The notes under the pieces were generated by a model. That model saw only the letters and a program-made list of their open reading frames with translations. It ran no database searches and had not been told where the DNA came from. From Methanohalobium evestigatum Z-7303 (GTDB lineage Archaea; Halobacteriota; Methanosarcinia; Methanosarcinales; Methanosarcinaceae), in assembly GCF_000196655.1 (NCBI RefSeq), contig NC_014253.1, forward strand, positions 1,116,001-1,180,000: 64,000 nt of DNA, written 5' to 3'. The position numbers and the translations under genes are program-made. How positions within the stretch are numbered: the first letter of the stretch is position 1; each line of letters opens with the position of its first letter. Of this stretch, positions 1-10,191 are shown piece by piece.

Positions 1-245
1 TGGAACCCATCAGAAAACATGAAGAATATATGGGTAGAAGAATCAAGAGAGGACTGTTCAAGTCTTCCACCGGTCAATTGCTCAATGCCGATGTTAATGG
101 TGCATTAAATATCTTAAGAAAAGTAGTCGGTGATTCAATCCAAAGGATAACCGATAGAGGTCTCGTCAGCAGACCGGAGAGAATAAGGGTTACTTTCGAA
201 CCTGAAAAGCGACCAGCCTTCTCTCGAATTAAATTGTCAGTTTAA
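1..245 (+). CDS. tnpB: TnpB (IS200/IS605 family), C-terminal part, cut by window start
   Basis: The reading frame is open from base 3 to the TAA at 243-245; the first methionine inside it is not the real start. The residues match the C-terminus of the three full tnpB copies further on (E-P-I-R-K-H near the edge, then the RuvC-III stretch NADVNGALNILRK, whose D is catalytic). TnpB is the RNA-guided nuclease of IS605-type elements. As in its relatives in this window, no CxxC zinc-ribbon pair precedes the RuvC-III motif. The last 25 or so residues are unlike the other copies. The element sits inside a histidine kinase gene, whose 3' part continues just downstream. Confidence 0.85.
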   Translation, partial: EPIRKHEEYMGRRIKRGLFKSSTGQLLNADVNGALNILRKVVGDSIQRITDRGLVSRPERIRVTFEPEKRPAFSRIKLSV

Positions 246-282
246 CCTGACAAGCCAACGACTTTAGTCGTTGGTAGCTGAC
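246..282 (+). repeat. Right end of the tnpB element, with terminal hairpin
   Basis: A perfect stem CCAACGAC / GTCGTTGG around a TTTA loop (255-274) is followed by TAGCTGAC. The same TAGCTGAC or TTGCTGAC end closes the elements at 31081 and 28078, so the element end is placed at 282. In TnpB systems the guide part of the right-end RNA would begin directly after this point, here in the kinase gene. Confidence 0.75.
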
Positions 283-968
283 CTAGAGAACTGGAAAAAT
301 CAAACCAATTCAAAGACACTTTTACCGATATTATAAGACACGACCTTTTAAACCCTGTAACTGTTGTAGACGGCTACACAAAGTTGTTAATTAAGAAGGA
401 ACAAGACGATAACAAGGTTCATCTACTTAATAAGATACAATCAAGCAACAACAAGGTTATAGAATTGCTTGAAAATGCAACGGAATTTGCAAAACTGGAA
501 AACATAGATAACGTGGAATTCGAAAATAGAGATATTATTGAGATAATCAAAAAGGTTGTTAATGATTTCCAGTACCAGTTAAATAGTAAAAATCTTAAAG
601 TCGAGATATTAACAGATAAGAAACATTTATGCAAAATCAATTCAATGGTTGAGCAGGCATTTGCTAATTTGTTGTCAAATGCTATCAAATATAGTCCTGA
701 TAATAGTACAATTAAAGTTTATGTTGAAGATGAGGGTCATTATTGGAAAATTAATGTAGCAGATTTTGGAGCCGGTATTCCTGATGAAGACAAACCCCAT
801 CTTTTCGATAGGTTCTCAAGAAAAGATAAGAAGGGTATCAAGGGTACAGGATTTGGGCTGGCTATAGTAAAAATGATTGTGCATATTCATGGTGGAGAGG
901 TGGGAGTTACGGATAACTCTGAGGGAAATGGTTCTGTTTTTTGGTTTACTCTTGAAAAAAGAGTATAA
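283..968 (+). pseudogene. Histidine kinase, 3' fragment split by the tnpB element
   Basis: The frame is open from 282 to TAA at 966-968 with no start codon that would keep the first helix. It holds a whole catalytic core: an H-box of the type RHDLLNP (histidine near 348), N-box QAFANLLSNAIKYSPD, G1 region DFGAGIPDED and G2 region GTGFGLAIVK. It closely resembles the last 230 residues of the kinase at 5455-8043, so the missing N-terminal part was probably an array of PAS sensor domains lying upstream of the window. A TTG at 384 could start a 194-residue ATPase-only protein, but that would lack the H-box. The simplest reading is a gene inactivated by the insertion. Stable transcription of the fragment cannot be judged. 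Confidence 0.85.
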
Positions 969-1065
969 ATATGTAATTGGCACATATCCAAAAAATTATA
1001 TTATAAAAAATATTAAATAAATTGTTAATCATATTTATTTATAATGTTTCAATGAGGGAAATGAA

Positions 1066-3309
1066 TTGGTATTTAATCTACCTAATGAATTATTGGATTT
1101 TTTTGGAAGAAAGAAAATCTTAATTTTACTTACGTTATTTCTGGGTATATTTGTTGTTTTGGTAGAAACCATCATTGAAATCTATTATTTATTCCCCTCA
1201 TCATCTTTATCAGCATTTGATGTTTTTGCACATTTACTAATCTTACCTCTTTTCTTATTATTTGGTCTGGTTATTGCAAACATTATGGGCGAATACAAGA
1301 GGTTAAACAATGTAATACGCTCTATCAATAATGTTAACCAGCTTATAGTTAGGGAAAGTAACCTTAATAAGTTAATAGAAGAAACCTGTAATAACCTGAC
1401 CCAGACCAATGCTTTTGATAGTGCATGGATAATTATCTTTGATGAAGATAATAATGTAAATGCATCATCAGAATCTGGTGTAGGTGCTGTATTCTACGAT
1501 TTTTTAGAAAAATACGAAAGTAATGATACCATAAAATGTATTCAGGAAGTTTTTAATCAAGACGGTATACTGGTGATTGAAAATACAGAATATACATGTA
1601 TGGCTTGTCCACTTAGTTCAGAAGAACCGGGTAAAAATTCTCTAGTATCGAAACTGAATTATGGAAATAAAAACTACGGTTTGATGGCTGTATCCGGTCC
1701 TAGCAATATAATTTCAGAACGTGAAAAGGATTTATTTCAGGAAGTAGCCAATGATATCTCCTATTCCCTGTATAATATTGAAATGAAAAAAGAACTGAAG
1801 AAAAGAGAGGAGGACTTAAAAGAAAGTGAAAATAAATTCCGCAGTTATGTGGATTACGCCCCTTTTTGGATATTTGTTATCGATAGACATGGAAACTACG
1901 TAGACGTAAATCCTACCGCTTCTTCTATGACAGAGTATACTATGAATGAATTACTTTCGATGAACATTGTCGATCTACATCCATCTGATGCATATGAACA
2001 GGTAAATCTGGTTTTTAATGAACTGGTAGATACAGGCAGTATTTCAACAGAACTACCTTTTATAACAAAAAACGGAGATAGAAGGATTTGGATTGTAGAG
2101 GCTGTTAAACTCAATGAAGACAGATTTCTTGGGTTTACAACAGATATAACTGAACGTAAAATAGAAGAGGATAAGGTTAAAGAAAGTGAACAAAGATTTC
2201 GAACCCTTATCGAACATGCTGCAGATGCTATCATTGTCCATGATTTTGATGGGAATATCTTATATGTAAACGAACTTGCTTGTGAAAGCCTTGGTTATAT
2301 AAAGGATAAGCTATTATCAATGAATGTTACTGATTTTGACCCTTATGTAGATGTAGATGTTTTCAGGGATAAATACTGGAATAAAACATCACCTGATACC
2401 TCTTACCTTGTAGAGACATATCATAAAAGAAGTGATGGTACAATATATCCAGTTGAAGTTAGATTAACTCGTATCGATCTGGGAGGAAAACCTGCAATTC
2501 TCGGTTTCGTACGTGATATCACAATGCAAAAACAAACTGAAGATAATCTGGTTTATGCAAAAATGGAAGCTTATGCCGCTAACCAAGCAAAAAGTGATAT
2601 GATTGCCAATGTAAGTCACGAATTGCGAACTCCATTAACTACTATCATAGGTTTTTCTGACGTTTTGTTAAAAGGTAAAGCAGGAGATTTAAATGATAGC
2701 CAGGAAAAATATCTGAGTAAAATCCATGATAGAGGACAGCAATTGCACAATATCATCAATGAAATGTTAGATTTATCTAAAATTGATTCTGGTGAACTTG
2801 ATGTCTCGTGTGAATACATAGCAGTACATGAGCTATTTGAAAACTTAAAATCTAATGTTTACCCAATTGCCTCTAAGAAAGGGTTAACGATAGAAACAAA
2901 AATTAACCAAAGAGTAGACTATATCTATGCAGATGAACTTAAACTCAAACACATACTTTACAATCTTTTATACAATTCTGTAAAATTCACTGATGATGGA
3001 TCCATCACCATTAAGCTGGATCTGGATGAGAATAATAACTACAAATTTTCAGTTGTAGATTCGGGTATTGGAATCCCTAATGAAAAGTTGAACCAGATTT
3101 TTGAGCCATTTAAACAGCTGGATACCGGTACAAGCCGCAAATATTCAGGTACAGGTCTCGGTCTTACACTCGTTAAAAGGTTGGTGGAACTACATGGTGG
3201 AAATATTTGGGTAGAAAGCGAAGTCGGTACTGGTAGCAAATTCACGTTTACGATTCCATCAGATGAAAATGATATTAAAATCAGAAAAACAAAACATTTA
3301 ACCACATAA
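1066..3309 (+). CDS. Membrane histidine kinase: 2 TM, GAF, PAS, PAS, HisKA, HATPase
   Basis: Two hydrophobic helices (about residues 18-43 and 50-75) anchor it in the membrane. A GAF-like domain follows (about 95-235) with a CMAC cysteine pair, then two PAS domains (about 255-365 and 378-490), a HisKA dimerisation helix with H-box NVSHELRTPL and an HATPase with G-boxes DSGIGIPNEK and GTGLGLTLVK. It should autophosphorylate and pass the phosphate to an unlinked response regulator. The start is TTG at 1066 after GAGGGAA; an in-frame ATG only occurs much later. The two PAS domains and the core are close paralogues of those in the kinase at 16835-19825, which has a different sensor half. The signal is unknown. 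Confidence 0.9.
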   Translation: MVFNLPNELLDFFGRKKILILLTLFLGIFVVLVETIIEIYYLFPSSSLSAFDVFAHLLILPLFLLFGLVIANIMGEYKRLNNVIRSINNVNQLIVRESNLNKLIEETCNNLTQTNAFDSAWIIIFDEDNNVNASSESGVGAVFYDFLEKYESNDTIKCIQEVFNQDGILVIENTEYTCMACPLSSEEPGKNSLVSKLNYGNKNYGLMAVSGPSNIISEREKDLFQEVANDISYSLYNIEMKKELKKREEDLKESENKFRSYVDYAPFWIFVIDRHGNYVDVNPTASSMTEYTMNELLSMNIVDLHPSDAYEQVNLVFNELVDTGSISTELPFITKNGDRRIWIVEAVKLNEDRFLGFTTDITERKIEEDKVKESEQRFRTLIEHAADAIIVHDFDGNILYVNELACESLGYIKDKLLSMNVTDFDPYVDVDVFRDKYWNKTSPDTSYLVETYHKRSDGTIYPVEVRLTRIDLGGKPAILGFVRDITMQKQTEDNLVYAKMEAYAANQAKSDMIANVSHELRTPLTTIIGFSDVLLKGKAGDLNDSQEKYLSKIHDRGQQLHNIINEMLDLSKIDSGELDVSCEYIAVHELFENLKSNVYPIASKKGLTIETKINQRVDYIYADELKLKHILYNLLYNSVKFTDDGSITIKLDLDENNNYKFSVVDSGIGIPNEKLNQIFEPFKQLDTGTSRKYSGTGLGLTLVKRLVELHGGNIWVESEVGTGSKFTFTIPSDENDIKIRKTKHLTT

Positions 3310-3376
3310 ATATAATAATAAAACTATATATAACTAATACTTTGTATTAGATTAACATTATTGTACAGTGTTTTTG

Positions 3377-5410
3377 ATGGAAAAAGACGATGAAAAAAGC
3401 AAAAATCAGTTGCTTCAGGAAATAAAAGAATTACGTAATCAAAATTCAGATTTACAAAAACGTTTGACTGAATTTCATTCCAATGATAATCAAGTTTCAA
3501 CTTTGATATCAGATGACATAATTGATTTTATACCCGACATATTAGGTATTCAGGATACTAATCATAATATAATCAAATATAACAAAGCTGGTTACAGTTT
3601 TTTCAATCTAAAACCCGAAGAAGTTGCTGGTAAAAAGTGCTATGAAATAATTGGTAGAAACAAACCATGCAAAATTTGTGCCACTTCCAAAGTCTATAAA
3701 TCCAAAAAACCTGAACATGTTGTAAAATATATCGAGGAAATGGATATATGGTTCGATGTCAGAGCATACCCTATTTTTGATAACAATGGAAACCTTACAA
3801 ATGTAATGGAACATTTACGGGATATTACCCAAGAAAAAAAACTTGAAAATAAAATCAAAGACCAGAGAAATAATCTGGAAAAAATCGTTTATGAGCGTAC
3901 AAAACAACTTGAAATTGAGAGAGATAAAGCACAAAAATATCTGGATATATCGGGTGCTATAATCATTGTTTTGGATAATAACCAAAGGATTGAACTCATA
4001 AATAACAAGGGTTGTGAAGTTCTTGGGTACGATAAAACTGAATTAATCGGGAAAAATATGTATGAAAACTTTGTACCCAGGGAATATATGGATAAGGTTA
4101 ATAATATTTCTAACAATTTGATACAGGGTCATGAAGATAATAATAATTTTATTAACCCGATAATTGGGAAAAATGGTGAAGAACGAATAATATCGTGGTA
4201 TAATTCGGTTCTAAAAGATGATAATGGTTCAATTATAGGAACTCTAAGTTCTGGAATAGATGTCACTGAATTAATAAACTTAAAAAATAGCCTTCAAGAA
4301 AGCAAAAATCAATATAAACAGTTGTTTGAAGAAAGTCCGGTAGGTTTACTGAAATGTAAATCCAATGGAAAAATTGTTGATGTTAATAAACGTATATTAG
4401 AGATATTAAATTCACCTTCTAAAGAGGAAACATTAAAATTTAACCTCTTAGAGTCACCTCATATTAAAAATTCAGGCTTTGATGAAGAACTTAGAAAAGC
4501 TTTTAGCAATAATAGGATTGTAAAAAATGAACGTAAATACATATCATTTTGGGGAAGAAAAAGATGGATTTATTATAAAATAGTACCATTAGGTGATGAA
4601 GAAGGAAACGTGAATGAATCTATTATAGCCCTTGATGACATCACACAGAGAAAAGAAACAGAAACACAACTCCTTAAATATTACGATGATCTACAAAAAG
4701 CAAATAGAGAATTAAAATCCTTAAGTGAGATGAAAAACAGGTTCATATCCAATGTAAGTCATGAGTTAAGAACTCCTATTACAAACATTAAGGGATACAG
4801 TAATTTATTGAATAATAAAAAATTGGGCGAACTCAATGATAAACAATCCAAAGCAGTATCTGTTATTTCTCAAAGCTGTGAAAGGTTAAGATGGCTTATT
4901 GATACACTTATACATATTAATATATTGGAATCGGACAATGGTATTCAGCATACACAGAAAATATCATTGAGTAGTCTATTAAATAATGTTGTATCTGAAA
5001 ATAGCGTATATTTTTTTGATAAAGGACTTAATTTAACTACAAATATCGATTCAAACCTACCTTTGGTGGATGCAAATCCGGAATACCTTGAGCAGGTTTT
5101 TGTACATATTCTGGACAATGCTTGCAAATTCACTCCTTCTGGTGGAAAAGTAGATGTGCATGCTTTTGATGATGGTAATCTTCATATTATTGTAAGTGAT
5201 AATGGAATAGGTATTGATGAAGAATCAGCAAATAATATATTCGACCTCTTTTACCAAAAGGACGATTCATCTAAAAGACGATATAGCGGAACCGGTGCAG
5301 GGATGTATTTTTGCAAGAAAATTATAGAAAAACATCATGGGAATATATGGGTTGAAAGTAAAATTAAGGAAGGTACAGATGTACATATCATATTACCAAA
5401 AATAAGTTAA
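3377..5410 (+). CDS. Soluble histidine kinase: coiled coil, 3 PAS, HisKA, HATPase
   Basis: No membrane segment is seen, so it should sense a cytoplasmic signal. A short N-terminal coiled coil is followed by three PAS domains (about 45-155, 185-300, 310-425), HisKA with H-box NVSHELRTPI, and an HATPase with DNGIGIDEES and GTGAGMYFCKK. The first PAS has a cysteine triad (KCY, then CKIC 15 residues on) shared with the kinases at 5455 and 20211; this could bind a metal or sense redox state. The ATG at 3377 is preferred over a GTG at 3368; neither has a strong ribosome site. It follows the kinase at 1066 by about 70 bases in the same direction, so co-transcription is possible. Confidence 0.88.
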   Translation: MEKDDEKSKNQLLQEIKELRNQNSDLQKRLTEFHSNDNQVSTLISDDIIDFIPDILGIQDTNHNIIKYNKAGYSFFNLKPEEVAGKKCYEIIGRNKPCKICATSKVYKSKKPEHVVKYIEEMDIWFDVRAYPIFDNNGNLTNVMEHLRDITQEKKLENKIKDQRNNLEKIVYERTKQLEIERDKAQKYLDISGAIIIVLDNNQRIELINNKGCEVLGYDKTELIGKNMYENFVPREYMDKVNNISNNLIQGHEDNNNFINPIIGKNGEERIISWYNSVLKDDNGSIIGTLSSGIDVTELINLKNSLQESKNQYKQLFEESPVGLLKCKSNGKIVDVNKRILEILNSPSKEETLKFNLLESPHIKNSGFDEELRKAFSNNRIVKNERKYISFWGRKRWIYYKIVPLGDEEGNVNESIIALDDITQRKETETQLLKYYDDLQKANRELKSLSEMKNRFISNVSHELRTPITNIKGYSNLLNNKKLGELNDKQSKAVSVISQSCERLRWLIDTLIHINILESDNGIQHTQKISLSSLLNNVVSENSVYFFDKGLNLTTNIDSNLPLVDANPEYLEQVFVHILDNACKFTPSGGKVDVHAFDDGNLHIIVSDNGIGIDEESANNIFDLFYQKDDSSKRRYSGTGAGMYFCKKIIEKHHGNIWVESKIKEGTDVHIILPKIS

Positions 5411-5454
5411 ACGAAACCAGTCTAAAATTGGTGATTATCAATAATTACTATAGA

Positions 5455-8043
5455 TTACGTATATGATTTTTTTAGCTTTACCCAAAACATCGACCCTTTA
5501 CCATCTGGATTATCTTCAACACCTACACTACCTTCATGGATATCCACTATCTTTTGAACAATAGCAAGTCCAATACCCTTGCCTGAAACTTTTTTACCCT
5601 CGCCCCGTTTGAACCTGTCAAAGATATATTTTTTATCTTGCTCTGATATACCAGGACCTTCGTCTTTAATTTGAACCTTCCAATAATCTATATCATCAAA
5701 GATTTCTACTTTAATTCCACTGTTTTCTGGATTATATTTTATAGAGTTGTTGATAAGGTTTGTAAAAGCCTGCTCGATTATGGGGTTTAGATTAGCATAA
5801 TAGGGTCCATTGTTGACAAATTTTATATCGATGTTTTTTTCGTACATCGAAAATCGCATATTATCTATAACTTCTTCAATAATTTCACCGATGTCGAATC
5901 GATTAAATTCGATATTTTCCATGCAGTCAATTCTAGCAAGATTACCGGCGTTTTCTATTAATTCTATAGCTCTTTCATTGTTGATTATCATCTTGTCAAG
6001 GATTTTAAGTTTATTTTCATCAGTTTCTTTTTTGTATAATAGGTTAGCATATCCTTTAACAATACCTACCGGATTGAGCAAATCGTGTCTAAGTATATCT
6101 GTAAATATTTCCCTTATTTCATTTAACCTTTCGAGTTCGTTTGTATAATCCTGCAACTTATTTTCAGTTTGCTTGCGACCTGTTATATCAATAACAAACG
6201 TCACCTTCTTTGGTTCATCATCAAAATCCTGAACTTTAGTTGCAGTAGCGAGTATGGTTTTTGGGTTGCTATCTTTATCTATAACTGGCCATTCGCCTGA
6301 TAATTCATCAATTCCTTTGATGAAGCGGTCATGCAGACTGCTCAATTCTTTTTTGTATTCTTCAGGAACCACCACAGTAAAATGTTTTCCGACCAGTTCA
6401 TCACTATTATATCCATATATACTGCAATATGCAGGGTTGACACTATCAAAGTAACCGTTTTTATCAGTTATGCAAATACCAACAGGTATGTTTTGGATGA
6501 TATCTTGTAACATATTCCTGCTTTTTTCCAATTTTTGTTCTGCATCCACCCTGTCAGAAATATCTCGAACAAATTCTACTACAGATGATATTTCACCATT
6601 ATCTCCATTAATTACTGGATAACTATAAATCTCAAACCATTTAGGTTTTGAACCTGGTAAACCTGTTACTATATCCATCTGTGTTTTACCGGTTCTGAAA
6701 GCAGAATCAGTAGGGCACTTTTCACAAGGTGATTCATAATATTGGTATGCATGATAACATTTTTTACCTTCAAGAGGCACATTTTCTTCATACCATTCAT
6801 TCATTTTGCTATTAACACGGACTATATTAAAATCTGAATCTATGACACTGATTCCGTCTTGGATACTTTCAAAAACATCATCCAACATTTTTTCGTTTTC
6901 TTTTAATTTATCATTTATCACTTTATTTTCAGTAATATCCAGTATAATGCCCTGATAATTTGTTACATTCCCATCATCATCTCTTAGAATATAGGTTCTG
7001 TCATCAACCCATCTTATATTCTCGTTTTTAGTTATTATTCTATATGGTTTGTGTTGGAATTTTACACAATCAGGGTCATTACTATAATAATATACTTCGG
7101 AGACAACACGACCCAAGTCATCTGGATTAATAACATCAGCATAACTCAACTTGTTTGCTGTAAAATCACCAGCAGAATAGCCAAATGTGTCTATAACGTT
7201 CTCGGAAACATATTTCACGGGCCAACCATCTTCATTTGCCCATAAAAACGCAACTGCTGGGCTGCTATTGATAATGGAATATGTATTTATTAGTTCGTTT
7301 TCAAGTTCTTTGTGTTCTGTTATGTCTCGGCTACTAAATACTACCCGTTTAACATTCCCGTAATCATCGTGTATAACGTTACCAATTGTTTCAAGCCAGA
7401 TGTAATATCCATCAGAATGTAGATATCTATATTCTACTTTTTTAGGATTTAATGTTTGGAGGAACTGTTGATACTCTTCTACCATCCACTCATAGTCATC
7501 TGGGTGTACAAAATCGAGAACATTTTTCCCAGTTAAGTTTTCAGGTTTATAACCAATTACTAATTCATGTGAAGGTCCAGCGTATACAAAATATCCATAT
7601 TTGTCGGTAAGGGCAACCATGTCCTGCATGTTTTCTGTTATTTCACGAAAGAGCTCTTCATTTTCTTTTAACCTTGTTTCATATTCCCTTTTTTCAGTAA
7701 TGTCTTCTGCAGAACATGTTACAAATTCAACATTTCCACAAGAATCGATTATTGGAGACTTGGTGATGGATAATAACTTTTTTTCACCCTTGCCATTTTG
7801 AACCCACTCTTCTGTATAGGTATTTTCTTTAGTTTTAAAGACTTGTTTGTTACCTTTAACACATGATTCAGCTTCTTCTTTACTCAAGAAATCGTAAAGG
7901 TTTGCGTTTTCTAAATCTTTTTTATTAATACCCAGAAAATCAGCATGCGCTTTATTTGCTCCTCCATAATTATATTCATCGACAAGGTACCAGAGCTGGG
8001 TTTCGGTTTGATCCAGAAGCAAATATTGAACCTTATTATTCAT
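5455..8043 (-). CDS. Soluble histidine kinase: 5 PAS, HisKA, HATPase
   Basis: An 862-residue cytoplasmic sensor kinase. Five PAS repeats occupy about residues 7-118, 125-244, 250-374, 380-499 and 505-624; each ends with a DIT/DIS motif. PAS4 carries the cysteine pattern KCY then CEKC. The core has an H-box of the type RHDLLNP, N-box QAFTNLINNSIKYNPE and G-boxes DEGPGISEQD and GKGIGLAIVQK. The first four PAS domains are paralogous, in the same order, to those of the kinase at 20211-22415, but that protein ends in a HisKA_2 core instead. It converges with the kinase at 3377 with 44 bases between the stops. No response regulator is adjacent. Confidence 0.9.
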   Translation of the reverse strand: MNNKVQYLLLDQTETQLWYLVDEYNYGGANKAHADFLGINKKDLENANLYDFLSKEEAESCVKGNKQVFKTKENTYTEEWVQNGKGEKKLLSITKSPIIDSCGNVEFVTCSAEDITEKREYETRLKENEELFREITENMQDMVALTDKYGYFVYAGPSHELVIGYKPENLTGKNVLDFVHPDDYEWMVEEYQQFLQTLNPKKVEYRYLHSDGYYIWLETIGNVIHDDYGNVKRVVFSSRDITEHKELENELINTYSIINSSPAVAFLWANEDGWPVKYVSENVIDTFGYSAGDFTANKLSYADVINPDDLGRVVSEVYYYSNDPDCVKFQHKPYRIITKNENIRWVDDRTYILRDDDGNVTNYQGIILDITENKVINDKLKENEKMLDDVFESIQDGISVIDSDFNIVRVNSKMNEWYEENVPLEGKKCYHAYQYYESPCEKCPTDSAFRTGKTQMDIVTGLPGSKPKWFEIYSYPVINGDNGEISSVVEFVRDISDRVDAEQKLEKSRNMLQDIIQNIPVGICITDKNGYFDSVNPAYCSIYGYNSDELVGKHFTVVVPEEYKKELSSLHDRFIKGIDELSGEWPVIDKDSNPKTILATATKVQDFDDEPKKVTFVIDITGRKQTENKLQDYTNELERLNEIREIFTDILRHDLLNPVGIVKGYANLLYKKETDENKLKILDKMIINNERAIELIENAGNLARIDCMENIEFNRFDIGEIIEEVIDNMRFSMYEKNIDIKFVNNGPYYANLNPIIEQAFTNLINNSIKYNPENSGIKVEIFDDIDYWKVQIKDEGPGISEQDKKYIFDRFKRGEGKKVSGKGIGLAIVQKIVDIHEGSVGVEDNPDGKGSMFWVKLKKSYT

Positions 8044-8246
8044 ACAATAACCTATAACTACATTAATTTATATTGCAAACTAACGACCAACAAAATACTA
8101 TAATCCTTTGCACCAATATTTTTATTTAAATTATATATTTAAATCATATATTAATTTATTTATTTTTTCATGAAAAGAAAAAAAATAGAATCAGACATAT
8201 TATAACGTTAAATTTCAATTTTTCAAGAATAACTAAAAAAGTAAAG

Positions 8247-8612
8247 TTATAATAACTTATCTGCAATTTCCGCAACTGCAGGTAATCTAGTCTGGTTTCC
8301 TTTATAAGCCATAAACATAAGGTAAATCCACAATATAATAGTTATAAGACCTATCAATGTGGCTATAAACGACAATATCATTGAAATAAAACTTAAGAAT
8401 CCAAATGCCAAGATACCAGCAATCGCACTTATAACTATGTTTAGTATGAAAAGTGCACCAAATACTACAATTGATTGGGCTGCATGGAACCTAACGGATT
8501 CATTTTCCTTCTCTATAAATAGAAAAATAATGCCCGATATAAAGCCTAATACATAGGCCAATACACCGGCAATATTTTCACTTAAACCTGTACTAGTTTC
8601 GTTTTCACTCAT
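8247..8612 (-). CDS. DUF4870 / Tic20-like small membrane protein
   Basis: A 121-residue protein with three or four hydrophobic helices. The stretch after helix 1 (FIEKENESVRFHAAQS) is the hallmark of the DUF4870 family, small integral membrane proteins of unknown function found in bacteria and archaea. Its ATG overlaps the stop codon of the upstream lipoprotein gene in a TGATG arrangement, so the two are translationally coupled and probably work together at the cell surface. Confidence 0.85.
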   Translation of the reverse strand: MSENETSTGLSENIAGVLAYVLGFISGIIFLFIEKENESVRFHAAQSIVVFGALFILNIVISAIAGILAFGFLSFISMILSFIATLIGLITIILWIYLMFMAYKGNQTRLPAVAEIADKLL

Positions 8613-9403
8613 CAGGAACCACCTTCTTCATTTAACCCTATGTGGATTTCAATTTTATCATCATATTTGTTAGTGGGTCCTATTTCAATTGATACAACTC
8701 TGTTTTCGTCTTCTTTAAAACCTTGTATATATCTTATTAGTTCACCACTACTATCACTTTCATCTCCGGATCTAATATTTGTCCACCCTTCAGATTCCAG
8801 CGTATCTAAGTAGAAATTCATGACATCCTCTGGACTATCATCAGTTATATATTTGATAATTTTTCCCTTTTCATCTACTGACGTGTATTCTGTTCTAACA
8901 GAATCAGGGTATCTAGGAACATCTGGTATGTCCTCACCCCCTACGTCTGTTGTAGGTGCACTTTCACCAGAATCTGTTTCATCATCTCCCCCTGTGTCTG
9001 CAGTACCGCTACCATCAGTGCCAATTACATCTATAGGACCCTGTATAACCCAGGCATCGGTTTGACCGTCAGATTCCACCGCGTTCAATGCTAAAAACTC
9101 ATTATCTTTCTCAAGTACAATTCCAACGTCGTATCCAGCAATATCTCCTTCCCATTCGGCTCTTACATTCCACCCTTCGTCCTCTGCAGATTGCCTCAAC
9201 TCACTTAAAACATCAGAAGAATCTTCTGTATCTACTACATATTGAGTTATGGTCACCTCTTCAACATTAAATTGGTTAGTAACCTCATAATCATTTGGAT
9301 TCTCTATTCCATCAGGCTCTGATTCTCCATCTCCATTCACACATCCACTTATTGTTATTACACCAAATAATAGCAATATCATTGTCAGGTATATTTTTTT
9401 CAT
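8612..9403 (-). CDS. Secreted lipoprotein with acidic linker
   Basis: The first 21 residues form a lipoprotein signal peptide ending in the lipobox ISGC; the mature protein would be lipid-anchored outside the membrane. A domain of about 110 residues follows, then a Gly/Asp/Ser/Thr-rich linker (about 130-155), then a C-terminal domain (about 160-260) that begins VPRYPDSVR and contains a FYLDTLESEGW motif seen in many methanogen lipoproteins of unknown function. The strongly acidic composition fits a high-salt setting. GGGGGA lies a few bases before the ATG. It is the first gene of a two-gene operon with the DUF4870 protein. Confidence 0.8.
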   Translation of the reverse strand: MKKIYLTMILLLFGVITISGCVNGDGESEPDGIENPNDYEVTNQFNVEEVTITQYVVDTEDSSDVLSELRQSAEDEGWNVRAEWEGDIAGYDVGIVLEKDNEFLALNAVESDGQTDAWVIQGPIDVIGTDGSGTADTGGDDETDSGESAPTTDVGGEDIPDVPRYPDSVRTEYTSVDEKGKIIKYITDDSPEDVMNFYLDTLESEGWTNIRSGDESDSSGELIRYIQGFKEDENRVVSIEIGPTNKYDDKIEIHIGLNEEGGS

Positions 9404-9617
9404 ATCATATCCCCCATGTTGTTAAACATATTAAACTATGTAATGAAATATATTATAAAAGTATCGAAAATTAAAAGGATTTATCCATTAATTAATAAAA
9501 TAAATAAATATTTCATAACTGTCAGTATCGATATTTCAAAACGCTCGTATTTATATTTATAAAAACAGTTTTTATGAAGATGGTTTAGCAGAGATATGTG
9601 AAAGTCAACAAGTTTAG

Positions 9618-9700
9618 AGGTTGTCCGACAATTCGATATTATCAATTATTCAAATAAATATAGATTAAATATTAATTTACTTATTAATAGTATTTATATA
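9618..9700 (-). repeat. R1 repeat copy, cassette-free, reverse orientation
   Basis: Read on the minus strand it gives the R1 order: TATAAATACTATTAATAA, TTTAATCTATATTTATTT, then TATCGAATTGTCGGACAA. It lacks the 105-bp cassette found in the copies at 33 and 58 kb. With the copy at 10085-10190 it frames a stretch in which no convincing gene is seen. Confidence 0.7.
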
Positions 9701-10084
9701 GTAGGAGGATGGAGGGTCTGTATATTTTTTTGAGAACCTTTGATGTTATCATCACCATAAACAAATTATATCTCATAATTATATTATAGTTTATTTTAAA
9801 AGTGTTTAAACGTACTAAATTTTATATGTAAATTAGTTCTGAAACTTTGTTTCTAAAATTAGTTATATTAATTGCTACATATTATTATATTAGATGGCTG
9901 CAAAACCCCCCCACTTCCAAACCCTAAAAATTTCCTAAAATTTTTTCCGAAGCCATCGATTTTTAGATAAGTACAAATATCCTTTTTGTTATTATGATGT
10001 TTATAAAAAGTTTGGCTTTGCACAATAAATAGGCGAATTTTACGACTTTTTGTGCAGAAAATTGAATTTTTGTGCAAGGCCACC
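9701..10084. other. Intergenic stretch without a supported gene
   Basis: AT-rich DNA between two oppositely oriented R1 repeats. An 81-codon minus-strand frame (10113-9868) exists but has low-complexity composition, no recognisable motif, and its start lies inside a repeat. Confidence 0.5.
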
Positions 10085-10190
10085 TTGTTCGTTTCTATTA
10101 TATCAAGTGGCATTATCCGTGACTGGTTTTTTAGATGAGTGGATAAATGCTATTAATAAGTAGATTAATCTTCAATCTATATTTATGTTA
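10085..10190 (+). repeat. R1 repeat, partial copy
   Basis: Shares TATATCAAGTGGCATTATCC, GTGACTGGTTTTT and GATAAATGCTATTAATAA with the R1 copies at 33.2 kb and 58.4 kb. The outer inverted repeat is missing. It ends at the stop codon of the response regulator gene. Confidence 0.7.
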
Positions 10191-10191
10191 G

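Noticed and set aside
384-968. Free-standing ATPase gene starting at TTG 384
   Set aside because: The kinase frame runs upstream to the element end and includes the H-box, so this is the tail of a broken kinase.
9868-10113. 81-codon minus-strand frame between R1 copies
   Set aside because: No motif, no ribosome site, start inside a repeat, and composition like non-coding AT-rich DNA.
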